Assembly: GCA_016200225.1 (NCBI GenBank)
Contig: JACQFD010000023.1
Location: 1 to 64,000 of the forward strand
Source: Planctomycetota bacterium
GTDB lineage: Bacteria > Planctomycetota > UBA1135 > JACQFD01
DNA: 64,000 nt
Direction of reading: 5' to 3'
The notes beneath the pieces were generated by a model, which ran no database searches, was not told where the DNA came from, and saw only the letters and a list, made by a program, of their open reading frames with translations. Below are positions 9,192-17,429 of the stretch, piece by piece. The number at the start of each line of letters is the position of its first letter. The stretch's first letter is position 1. The position numbers and the translations under genes were made by a program.

Positions 9192-11852
9192 TCACGGCTG
9201 TATCGTGATCGCAAGCCCCTTCGAACTTAACAAATCGAAAATCGCATGACTGCAATCGAATCCGTTGGCGGCATCTTCGATCCAAATGCTTTGCGCGTAA
9301 AACGTCTGTCCGATCAGCGTCGGATCGTTTGGAATCGGCGCGGCCGCCATGCCGATGCCGCCCGCGTCGCTCATAAAGTCCAGAGGTATGATCTGCGTCG
9401 CCGATAACAAATCGATATGTAACTTAATTCCGAGAGCGAGATACGGCGGATAGGAACCGTTGAAATCCGGACTATCGGCGACAATGCCGAGGCCGATCGT
9501 GGATTTTGGGACGTTCGTGCAAGTTAAACTAAAATTCGGAGAATTCACTTTCGGCGTCGCGTTCGCGCCCATCGCGAGCGCGCCGGAACAACCCCACGTG
9601 CCGGTTCCGTATTGTGATATTCCGGGCGCGGCCGGCCTTGAATTTAATATTACAGAAATTGTCCCGGCGATGCCGTCCGACGCCGCGAGATCGGGCTTGC
9701 CGTCTCCATTCAGATCGGCAATGGCGACGCGCGATGCGTTGATTCCCATGAGGCCGGGCGTCCCCGCGATTCCCGTGGAAAAGGATAATTCGGAGACGAA
9801 TTTACCGTTCGCGCTTCCTAACAATATCGAGATATTATCCGTCGTGGGCGACGCCACCGCGATATCCTCCCGGCCGTCCTGATCCACGTCGCCGATCGCC
9901 GCGGAAGATTGCGTATGTCCAAAGTAATAACCCTCGCCCGTTCCGAAACCGCCGTTGCCGTCGCCGTTCATCGTTGCAACGCCGCCGCCGAAGCTATCTG
10001 TAATCACGATGTCCTGCGCGCCATCGCCGTTGAGATCGCCGATCGCGCCGAAATTCGGTTTGATAGAACCAAGAGAAAACGCCGCGGGCGCATATCCACC
10101 CGCGCCATTTCCTAATAATACAGTTACATTACTCGAGCCGCTCGAGCCCGGGACAACACATATAAAATCGGCAACGCCGTCGCCGTTGAGGTCGGCGATT
10201 TCGAGAGTTTGCGCGGCGAATCCCGGCGAAAACTGCACGGGCGCGGAAAATGTTCCATTTCCGATGCCGAACCACGCGGAAATTGTATTGTTAGAAGACA
10301 GCGCCGCGACATCGGGCACGCCGTCGCCGCTGAGGTCGCCGGTCGTCACGGCGCCGATGTAAATTCCGGGACCGGCATTGTATGAAATGTACGATCCAAA
10401 GGTTCCGTCGCCATTTCCAAGGAGTACATGGAAATCCGAACCGTTAATCGGACCCGATACAACATCGGGTTTGCCGTCTCCATTGAGATCCGGAGTCGCG
10501 ATCGTATACGGAAACGGCCCCGTCGCGAACGCCATTGCGGCGGCGAAGGTTTCGTTTCCATTTCCTAATAATACGGATATACTACTATTGTTCGGATTTG
10601 GCACGGCGACATCGGGAATGCCGTCTCCGTTGAAATCGGAAATGGCAAAATCGACTCCCGTTGCATTTGGCGTCGCGAAATACGACGCTGCAGAAATAAA
10701 CGATCCATTTCCGTTTCCTAATAATACAGTAATTCGGTTCGATCCCTGATCGGCGGCGACGAGGTCGCGTTTTCCGTCGCCATTGACGTCGGCAATCGTT
10801 ACAGATTGCGGCGACGCGCCGGCCGGATACGAAACGCCGGCCGCCAGCGTGCCGAGTCCGCTTCCCATATAAACGAAAAACGTGCACGAATTCGAATGGA
10901 CGGCCGCGACGTCGGCGTTGCCGTCGCCGTCCAAATCGGCGATCGCTACAGAAATTGGCCGGAATCCCGCGGCGTACGCCACGGCCGGCGCGAACGCGCC
11001 GCCGCCGGAATTGATAAGTAATGAAATATTATTACTTTTCGAATTCGCCGTTGCGATGTCGAATTTGCCATCGTTGTTAAAATCCGCGCTTGCGATGGAA
11101 ATAGGCGACGTGCCGACGGCGGCGGGCGCGGGCGCGCCGAACGTCCCGTTGCCGTTTCCTAATAATACGGAAACGTTATTCGCGTTGAAATTCGAAGTGG
11201 CGACGTCGGCATTTCCGTCGCCGTCGAAGTCGCGGATAACTATTGAAGTCGGAGCGAGATCCGCGGGATAGGCGACGGCGGCCGCGAACGCGCCGGCACC
11301 CGAGCCTAAGAATATATTAACGTTATTCGCGCCGAAATCGGCCGTCGCGAGATCGGGCATCCCGTCCGCGTTGAGATCGCCGACGGCGACGGCGTACGGT
11401 TTGCTTCCGGACGGTACTGTAGTATACTGCACGGCGAGCGCGAATGTGCCATTTCCATTTCCTAAAAATATACAAACCGAGTTCGAGTTCGTTGTTACAA
11501 CAATATCGGGTTTTCCGTCCGCGTTGAGATCCGCGATCGCGACGGAGGTTTGCGTGGGGGCGGTGTAGAATACCGGCGCCGCGAACGCGCCGCCGCCAAT
11601 GCCTAATAATACGGAAATGTAACTTGTATGGTTGTTTGCCGTCACGGCGTCGGGAATGCCGTCGCCGTTCAAGTCGGCGACCGCGACGGCAACCGGTAGC
11701 GTCGAAGGAAAACTTCCGGTCTGAAATTCCTGCTCCGGAAAGAGCGCACCCTGCGCTTGGGCGTTTGCGCACAGAAAGGACGCGGCGGCGCACGCGCCCA
11801 TCGCGGAGATCAGCGCGGATCGCCGCGTCGGTATTTTTACTATGAAAACCAC
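9192..11852 (-). CDS. large secreted FG-GAP/VCBS-repeat protein with YGTG C-terminal module
   Basis: An 886-residue secreted protein: N-terminal signal (hydrophobic GACAAASFLCANAQA), about a dozen FG-GAP/VCBS repeats each with a DLNGDGxPD calcium-loop-like motif followed by VLLGNGNG, and the C-terminal module beginning YGTGTWGCSG near residue 760 and ending LAITIQP. The start used is GTG 11852, preceded by AAGGA about 9 bases upstream; an internal ATG 17 codons in is possible. The leucine pairs in VLLGNGNG are repeatedly coded TTA TTA against a GC-rich background. The likely role is cell-surface or extracellular adhesion or structure. Confidence 0.9.
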   Translation of the reverse strand: MVFIVKIPTRRSALISAMGACAAASFLCANAQAQGALFPEQEFQTGSFPSTLPVAVAVADLNGDGIPDAVTANNHTSYISVLLGIGGGAFAAPVFYTAPTQTSVAIADLNADGKPDIVVTTNSNSVCIFLGNGNGTFALAVQYTTVPSGSKPYAVAVGDLNADGMPDLATADFGANNVNIFLGSGAGAFAAAVAYPADLAPTSIVIRDFDGDGNADVATSNFNANNVSVLLGNGNGTFGAPAPAAVGTSPISIASADFNNDGKFDIATANSKSNNISLLINSGGGAFAPAVAYAAGFRPISVAIADLDGDGNADVAAVHSNSCTFFVYMGSGLGTLAAGVSYPAGASPQSVTIADVNGDGKRDLVAADQGSNRITVLLGNGNGSFISAASYFATPNATGVDFAISDFNGDGIPDVAVPNPNNSSISVLLGNGNETFAAAMAFATGPFPYTIATPDLNGDGKPDVVSGPINGSDFHVLLGNGDGTFGSYISYNAGPGIYIGAVTTGDLSGDGVPDVAALSSNNTISAWFGIGNGTFSAPVQFSPGFAAQTLEIADLNGDGVADFICVVPGSSGSSNVTVLLGNGAGGYAPAAFSLGSIKPNFGAIGDLNGDGAQDIVITDSFGGGVATMNGDGNGGFGTGEGYYFGHTQSSAAIGDVDQDGREDIAVASPTTDNISILLGSANGKFVSELSFSTGIAGTPGLMGINASRVAIADLNGDGKPDLAASDGIAGTISVILNSRPAAPGISQYGTGTWGCSGALAMGANATPKVNSPNFSLTCTNVPKSTIGLGIVADSPDFNGSYPPYLALGIKLHIDLLSATQIIPLDFMSDAGGIGMAAAPIPNDPTLIGQTFYAQSIWIEDAANGFDCSHAIFDLLSSKGLAITIQP

Positions 11853-12014
11853 TGGAATGATTCCTTACAAATAGAAACTGAAGTGGCGCGGCCTGTCGAT
11901 CGCGCGCACGTCGACTGCAATCGCCAAGCCACTGGAGCGCGGCCGAAGCCAGCGCGCGTTTCCGAACCTACTCCGCGGTTGACAACGCTGTCAAAAGTAC
12001 TGAAATGGATCCAT

Positions 12015-13643
12015 ATGAATCCCATGCGACGATTCTTACTCTTAACATCCTTCCTCGCGGCGGCGTTGCCGTTCGCGATTCTTTGTTGTGCAAATTTAGG
12101 CGGTGGCCATCGGCGTGGATCGTTGGAAATTGTTCAAACCGAAGGCTGGCGCGAGGAGGACCGCGAATTCGTTCTCCACGGATCCATGAGTACGGAATGC
12201 GTACCCGAGACCGTCTTGCACGCGTTCATGCAAGCGTATCCGTCGCTCTTTCCGACCGCCGATTTGAGTCATCTCGGACTCATTCCCGATCCGGCGTTTG
12301 GTTGGCCGATCGGTTTCAGCCGTAGTAAACCTGCGCACCTTGGGGGACTGTCGTCGGTCGGTTTGAATTGTGCTTCGTGCCACGTCGGCGAAATCGAATT
12401 GCCGAGCGGCGGCGCGCCGGTGCGCGTCCTCGGTATGACCGCCGGATTCGACGCGGAAGCGTTTTTTAACACTCTCGTCGGTGCGACGTTTCAATCGGAA
12501 TCGGCGGATCATATGAAGAAATTCCTCGCCGCGTATTTGGAACAATGCGATCCGCCGGCGAATGCAACAATTCGGAATACAAATATTAAGATTTTCGAAA
12601 GCCAGTGGGCGATTCAATCGCAACGTATCGCGGCCGCGATCGAAGCCGATCCGTCCGGCGCGGCGGGCGCGGGGCCGGGCGGATTGCAGGCGCTCGCGGG
12701 CGAGAGCTTGCAATTGAACGCGCAATTATTACAAAACGGCGCGGACCTCGCGAGACTCTCGGCGACGATGTTAAAGTTATTTCACAATATGCGCGCATCG
12801 CTGCATGTGCCGGACGAGATTCCGAGCCGGCTCCCCCCCGCTTCGGGACCGGGACGAAATGATGCATTCGGATTGTTATCGGCGGCGCTGTTCGGCAAAG
12901 CGCAACCGTTCGCTCCCGTGAAATACGGTCTCGTCTGGAACGTCGGACGCCGGCCGTGGGTCCACTGGGACGGCAACACGCGTTCGCCCATCTCGCGCAA
13001 TATGCTCGCATCGCTCGGCCTCGGCGCGCCGCTCGTCGGCCGCAGCGCGCGGCTCGATTTTGCGTTATTACAAAAACAGACGGAGTTGACGGAGAAGATC
13101 GCGCCGCCGAAGTATCCGCTTTCGGTCGACCGCGCGGCGGCGCTGCGTGGAACTGTAATTTATAAGAATGCATGCGCCGATTGTCATAATAGTCCCGAAG
13201 GCGACGCGCGCTTGTATAGCGTTCCCGAAGTCGGCACCGATCCGCTGCGCGCGAACACGTTTACACAGACCGAGGCCGACCGGATCAATCATTTATTTTT
13301 GGAGATCGAAACGCCCGGCTACGTTCCGCCGCTGAAGCCCGGCCTTCGAAGTACACAGAAATACTTCGCGGCCAGTCTCGACGGCGTCTGGGCGCGCGCG
13401 CCGTATTTACACAACGGCTCGGTCCGGACGATGTGGGAATTGTTAACTCCCCCGCCGAAGCGGCAGTCCTCGTTCCACCGCGGATCGCGCGTTTACGACG
13501 AGCTCGACATGGGTCTGGCCGACGCCGGAACCTATCTGTTAGATATAAAAACGCCGGGCAACGGCAACGGCGGCCACGACTACGGAACGCAACTCGCCGA
13601 TTCGCAAAAGCGCGATTTGATCGAATATTTGAAAACGCAGTAG
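12015..13643 (+). CDS. RoxA-like di-haem c-type cytochrome
   Basis: A protein of about 542 residues with an N-terminal signal peptide and two haem c motifs, CASCH (119-123) and CADCH (387-391). The overall pattern, including YLHNGSVRTMWELL and the ending KTPGNGNGGHDYGT...KRDLIEYL, resembles the RoxA/RoxB-like branch of di-haem cytochromes related to bacterial cytochrome c peroxidases. RoxA is a rubber oxygenase, but this branch is diverse and the substrate here cannot be inferred. Start at ATG 12015 or 12024; the longer open frame from 11757 would overlap the divergent FG-GAP gene and places the signal peptide internally. It should act in the periplasm or outside the cell. It ends in TAG. Confidence 0.85.
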   Translation: MNPMRRFLLLTSFLAAALPFAILCCANLGGGHRRGSLEIVQTEGWREEDREFVLHGSMSTECVPETVLHAFMQAYPSLFPTADLSHLGLIPDPAFGWPIGFSRSKPAHLGGLSSVGLNCASCHVGEIELPSGGAPVRVLGMTAGFDAEAFFNTLVGATFQSESADHMKKFLAAYLEQCDPPANATIRNTNIKIFESQWAIQSQRIAAAIEADPSGAAGAGPGGLQALAGESLQLNAQLLQNGADLARLSATMLKLFHNMRASLHVPDEIPSRLPPASGPGRNDAFGLLSAALFGKAQPFAPVKYGLVWNVGRRPWVHWDGNTRSPISRNMLASLGLGAPLVGRSARLDFALLQKQTELTEKIAPPKYPLSVDRAAALRGTVIYKNACADCHNSPEGDARLYSVPEVGTDPLRANTFTQTEADRINHLFLEIETPGYVPPLKPGLRSTQKYFAASLDGVWARAPYLHNGSVRTMWELLTPPPKRQSSFHRGSRVYDELDMGLADAGTYLLDIKTPGNGNGGHDYGTQLADSQKRDLIEYLKTQ

Positions 13644-13655
13644 TTCTGGCGATTT

Positions 13656-16388
13656 TTATTGTATCGGAATGCCAAGTCCGCGCGACGTCACAATATCATA
13701 AAGCGCCGGGCTGCACGTCTGGCCGTTCGCCGCGTTTTCGATAAATATACATTGAAACAGCGTCGTATAACCGTGGAGTCCCGGATCGTTTGGAATCGGA
13801 ACGCCGAGATTCGCTTCGCCGTGGTGATTGGTATAAATGTCGAGAGCGAAAAGCCCCGGCGAATTGTAAGGATCGACGTGAATGAGCGCGTTGATGCCGA
13901 AGTAATCGACGCCGACCAGATCCCCGTTTTCGCCGAATAGCGCGACGCCGAGCGCGTCGGGCGGCGCATTTGTTACATAAATCGAAAAATTAGCGTTGCC
14001 AACCGTCGGCGTCGACGTCGCCGAGGCGCCGAGTCTGCCCGCGCAACCGGGCGTGCCCGTGCCGAAAATCGCCGGTCCGACCGCGTCGAAGCCGGAATTG
14101 ATATAAATAGATAGTTTGGTCGAAACCGTCGCGATGTCGATCTTGCCGTCGGAATTGAAATCGGCCGTTTCGAGCCAGCGCGGCTGGCTGGATGTAAATT
14201 GTACGTTTGGATTGGATAATCCGCCGTCCGCGTTGCCGGGCACTAATAGTACAGTTTCCGCGATCAGATCGCCGAGGACGACGTCGAAATTTCCGTCGCG
14301 ATCCGCGTCCGCGATCGAAATCGACGCCGCATTTGTTATCCCTACCGGCACGTCCGCGCCCTGCGAAAAAGCGCCGCCGCCCGTCCCGTGATACGCGCGG
14401 ACAAAACCGCCGATCTGGTCTTGCCACCACACGACCGCGAAGTCGATCACGCCATCTTTATTAAAATCCTCCGCGGCGATATTGCGAACCTGCTTCTGCG
14501 TTCCGGAATACATATCAATAGTCACCGGCGCCGAGAAAGTGCCGTCGCCAACGCCCGGATACATCGTAACGATCGTAGTTAATATATCCGGAACGCCGTC
14601 CGAATTGAAGTCGGCGACTTCAATATTCACGGGACCCTGGATCGCCACGACGGGAGACGGCGCCGTTGTGAGCACGCCGCCATGATTAAGATAGACTTCG
14701 ATGGTTCTCCTGCCCACGACGAGATCGGGCGTGCCGTCGAGATTGAGGTCCGCGATTCTCGGAATGCCGCGCTGGATCGTGCCGGGAGGCGGCGGCCCCG
14801 GGAGGACGTTTTGCGCAAATGTAAAATTACCGTCGCCCGCGCCAAAATATGTTTTTATCAATTGGGCGACCACCGAAACCGCGGCAAAGTCGGGCTTTCC
14901 GTCATTATTTAAATCGGCCACGGCGATGTTGCCCTGGCCCGCCCCGGGAGAAACGATGACGTCGGTGAATAGTTGGAAGCCTCCCGCGCCGTCTCCGAGA
15001 AAAACGGACACGTCGAGATTCTTATCGAGCATCACCAACAAATCGGGCGCGCCGTCTCCGTTCACGTCGGCCACGCGGAAGTCGTGCGCGCCGTTCGCGA
15101 TGCTCAAATTATAAGATAAAACCGGAGGAGTGAGCACGGCGCCGTTGCCATCGCCGATTGCGATCTCGAACGCCTTTGTCGTCAAATCGGCTTCGATAAT
15201 ATCGAGTTTCGAGTCATGATTGATGTCGCTAAACAAAGCACCGGCGGCGTAAAAGCCGGCATTCAATGAATACTGCCCGCCAACGAATCCGTTGGCGTCG
15301 AGAAATGTAACCAATGGCGACCATGGAGCGACGCCCGTGCTTGCCGTCAGCAAATCGGTAAATCCGTCGCGGTTGAAGTCGCCGGCATCCATCGACACCG
15401 GCGTCGCGAGCGACGAAAAAGTAAGGATTGGCGAAAATTGTTGATTTCCACCGCCAATCGCGATCGTAAATGTCGAATTCCAGATCGGCGAAATGGACTT
15501 TATAATTATTAAATCGACGACGTTGAACCCCATATAAACATTCGCCGAAATAAAATCGGCGTTGCCGTCGGCGTTCACGTCGCCCGCGAAAAGATTGGCC
15601 GGACCGAGATCCACAGTATAGGCGGTCGCGGCGCCGACGCCGGCCGCCGTACTATATAAAATGGAAGCCGTATTTCCCGGAATATAAGGAATCGCCCCCG
15701 CCAAACTCCCCGGAACGAACGCGATGTTCGAATATTTATTAGCAACGGCGATGTCGGCGAAACCGTTATTATCGAAGTCGGCGGTGGCGGCCTCCGCGGG
15801 AAACGTCCCGCCGTTCGCCGTCACCGTTCCCGCGGAAACGCCTCCGCCCGCATTATAAGTAATGCCGACATTGGCGCCGACCATGAGCAAATGCGTCGTC
15901 ACCGTGTCGAGCAATCCGTCGGCGTTCATATTTACCAAATCGATCGAAGAAATATTCGCCATGGGCAGCGCGTTCGTCAATGAAGTCGGAAACGCGCCGC
16001 TTCCATTATTGAATAATATAACAAACGCGCCGGCCGATCCCGCGACGCCGCTCACGATGTCGAGGGCGCCGTCATTATTCATATCGCCGATCGAAAGCGG
16101 CGAGACTCCCGAACCTTGCGCATAATTCGACGCGGGCGCGAATCCGCCGGACGCGAGCGCGAGCAAAACCGCGACGCGATGCGCACCCGATGCGTCCACG
16201 GTTGTCGCCGCGAAGTCCGCGCGGCCGTCCTGATTGAAATCCGCCGACGCCATCGCCAACGGCGAACCTCCGAGCGGATACTGCGCACCGGGGTACAAGT
16301 CTTGCGCGAAACCGGTCGATGCCGCGCTGCAAAATGCAACAATTACAAGTAACAGAGATCGAACCGTTTTGTTGTCCGTGTTGCGCAT
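13656..16388 (-). CDS. large secreted FG-GAP/VCBS-repeat protein with YGTG-type C-terminal module
   Basis: A protein of about 910 residues with a signal peptide (LLLVIVAFCSAASTGFAQ), a long array of FG-GAP/VCBS repeats (ADFNQDGRADF, GDMNNDGALDI, ADLNNDGKPDF and others) and a C-terminal module beginning FGTGTPGCAGR and ending GLGIPIQ. ATG 16388 puts the signal peptide at the N terminus; the upstream in-frame extension adds 12 residues with no role. It converges with the RoxA-like gene with a 12-base gap. A surface protein; the ligand is unknown. Confidence 0.9.
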   Translation of the reverse strand: MRNTDNKTVRSLLLVIVAFCSAASTGFAQDLYPGAQYPLGGSPLAMASADFNQDGRADFAATTVDASGAHRVAVLLALASGGFAPASNYAQGSGVSPLSIGDMNNDGALDIVSGVAGSAGAFVILFNNGSGAFPTSLTNALPMANISSIDLVNMNADGLLDTVTTHLLMVGANVGITYNAGGGVSAGTVTANGGTFPAEAATADFDNNGFADIAVANKYSNIAFVPGSLAGAIPYIPGNTASILYSTAAGVGAATAYTVDLGPANLFAGDVNADGNADFISANVYMGFNVVDLIIIKSISPIWNSTFTIAIGGGNQQFSPILTFSSLATPVSMDAGDFNRDGFTDLLTASTGVAPWSPLVTFLDANGFVGGQYSLNAGFYAAGALFSDINHDSKLDIIEADLTTKAFEIAIGDGNGAVLTPPVLSYNLSIANGAHDFRVADVNGDGAPDLLVMLDKNLDVSVFLGDGAGGFQLFTDVIVSPGAGQGNIAVADLNNDGKPDFAAVSVVAQLIKTYFGAGDGNFTFAQNVLPGPPPPGTIQRGIPRIADLNLDGTPDLVVGRRTIEVYLNHGGVLTTAPSPVVAIQGPVNIEVADFNSDGVPDILTTIVTMYPGVGDGTFSAPVTIDMYSGTQKQVRNIAAEDFNKDGVIDFAVVWWQDQIGGFVRAYHGTGGGAFSQGADVPVGITNAASISIADADRDGNFDVVLGDLIAETVLLVPGNADGGLSNPNVQFTSSQPRWLETADFNSDGKIDIATVSTKLSIYINSGFDAVGPAIFGTGTPGCAGRLGASATSTPTVGNANFSIYVTNAPPDALGVALFGENGDLVGVDYFGINALIHVDPYNSPGLFALDIYTNHHGEANLGVPIPNDPGLHGYTTLFQCIFIENAANGQTCSPALYDIVTSRGLGIPIQ

Positions 16389-16781
16389 GGACAACACTGT
16401 CGTGCCGTCCCGAATTTCCCGCAACCGGAAAGTTCCGTAGTTTTGCCGCGCGAAGTGGGCGGCGATTTGGCTACGAAAGCGCCTTGGCGGAGATCGCTAA
16501 ATTACAATTCGGCCGGCAAGTTTCAATGAGAACGCCCCCTCCAACAGCCTCTGCCGGATTATTACAAAATTGCAGTCCTTCGATCGTTAGCGTTTGTTGG
16601 ACGCTCGATTGCCAATCTTAGAGATGCCGATTAAAGAGCGCCTCGCGCGAGCCTTTCGGTGGCGCGAGGAATTGTACAATTATTTTCAGTCGTTACCGGA
16701 TTGTCCGCCGTTTGCGGTGAGCATCAACGCGGCGCGTGAATGGCGCCGCAAACGTCGAACAAAACTGCGGATTTCGGAAGC
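16389..16781. other. intergenic stretch upstream of the FG-GAP gene at 13656
   Basis: It contains the 5' region of the minus-strand FG-GAP gene and, at 16624-16785, a small plus-strand open frame listed separately. No repeat or structured RNA was recognised. Confidence 0.4.
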
Positions 16782-16785
16782 TTAG
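16624..16785 (+). CDS. small hypothetical protein
   Basis: A 53-residue open frame opening MPIKERLARAFRWREELYNYF, a plausible amphipathic helix, and ending in a basic tail. There is no match to a family I know and no clear Shine-Dalgarno site. Its stop overlaps the stop of the convergent RRM gene. It could equally be a chance open frame. Confidence 0.3.
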   Translation: MPIKERLARAFRWREELYNYFQSLPDCPPFAVSINAAREWRRKRRTKLRISEA

Positions 16786-17060
16786 TAGCGTCCGCCGCCG
16801 CCGCCGGGCGTGCGTTCCTGGGCCTCGTTCACTTTGAGTGTTCGGCCGTCAAGGTCCTTGCCATTCATTGCCGCGATTGCAGCCTTCGCGTCGGCTTCCG
16901 AGCCCATTTCGATGAACGCGAAGCCCCTTGGGCGACCTGTTTCTCGATCGGTCGGGACGCTGACAGCCCTCACCGTGCGGCCGCCTCCAGAGAACGCCGC
17001 GCGAAGCGTGTCCTCGGTGGTGGTAAAGTTAAGATTGCCAACGTAGAGCCTGGTTGCCAT
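16782..17060 (-). CDS. RRM-type glycine-tailed RNA-binding protein
   Basis: A 92-residue single-RRM protein: RNP2 is LYVGNL (residues 4-9) and RNP1 is RGFAFIEM (about 45-52), with a short glycine-rich tail GGGGGRY. Bacterial proteins of this type bind single-stranded RNA and are often cold-responsive in cyanobacteria. ATG 17060 is chosen because it starts right before RNP2 (MATRLYVGNL); a longer frame from 17522 would overlap the divergent FG-GAP gene. The roughly 370-base gap to the gene at 17430 leaves room for a long 5' UTR, a common arrangement for such genes. Confidence 0.9.
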   Translation of the reverse strand: MATRLYVGNLNFTTTEDTLRAAFSGGGRTVRAVSVPTDRETGRPRGFAFIEMGSEADAKAAIAAMNGKDLDGRTLKVNEAQERTPGGGGGRY

Positions 17061-17429
17061 AAATTTCGATTCGTGATTGAAGTAAAGAGTCAGTGTCGCG
17101 GCCGGAATGGCCGCGAACGCGACAGGGTATACGAATCTTTGCTTCAACGGAGCTGGAATCGCGAAATATTTTAATCGGGCCTCGGAAATCACTCTGAAAC
17201 GGCGTTCGGGGTGAATCTGGATTTCACTGCGCGCACCGAGAAAGGGCGCACGTCCGGTCCGACGCGCGCGCGCCGGGCGGGGTCGTTTTATTACAGTTAT
17301 TCCATGGGTTCGGCGACGACCGCGTGAAAACGGAATCCCTTTCATTGGCAATTTTCGCGGATTCGTGAACGATGATGGAGCGGTCGGCCACTCGAATTTC
17401 GTCGTTCGATCACCAATCACGAGGACACC
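17061..17429. other. divergent intergenic region between RRM and FG-GAP genes
   Basis: About 370 bases with no gene. It should hold the promoters for both divergent genes. The sequence GAGGACACC sits directly before ATG 17430 and contains a Shine-Dalgarno-like GAGG. Similar GAGACACC sequences precede the starts at 22405 and 36364. No riboswitch was recognised. Confidence 0.4.
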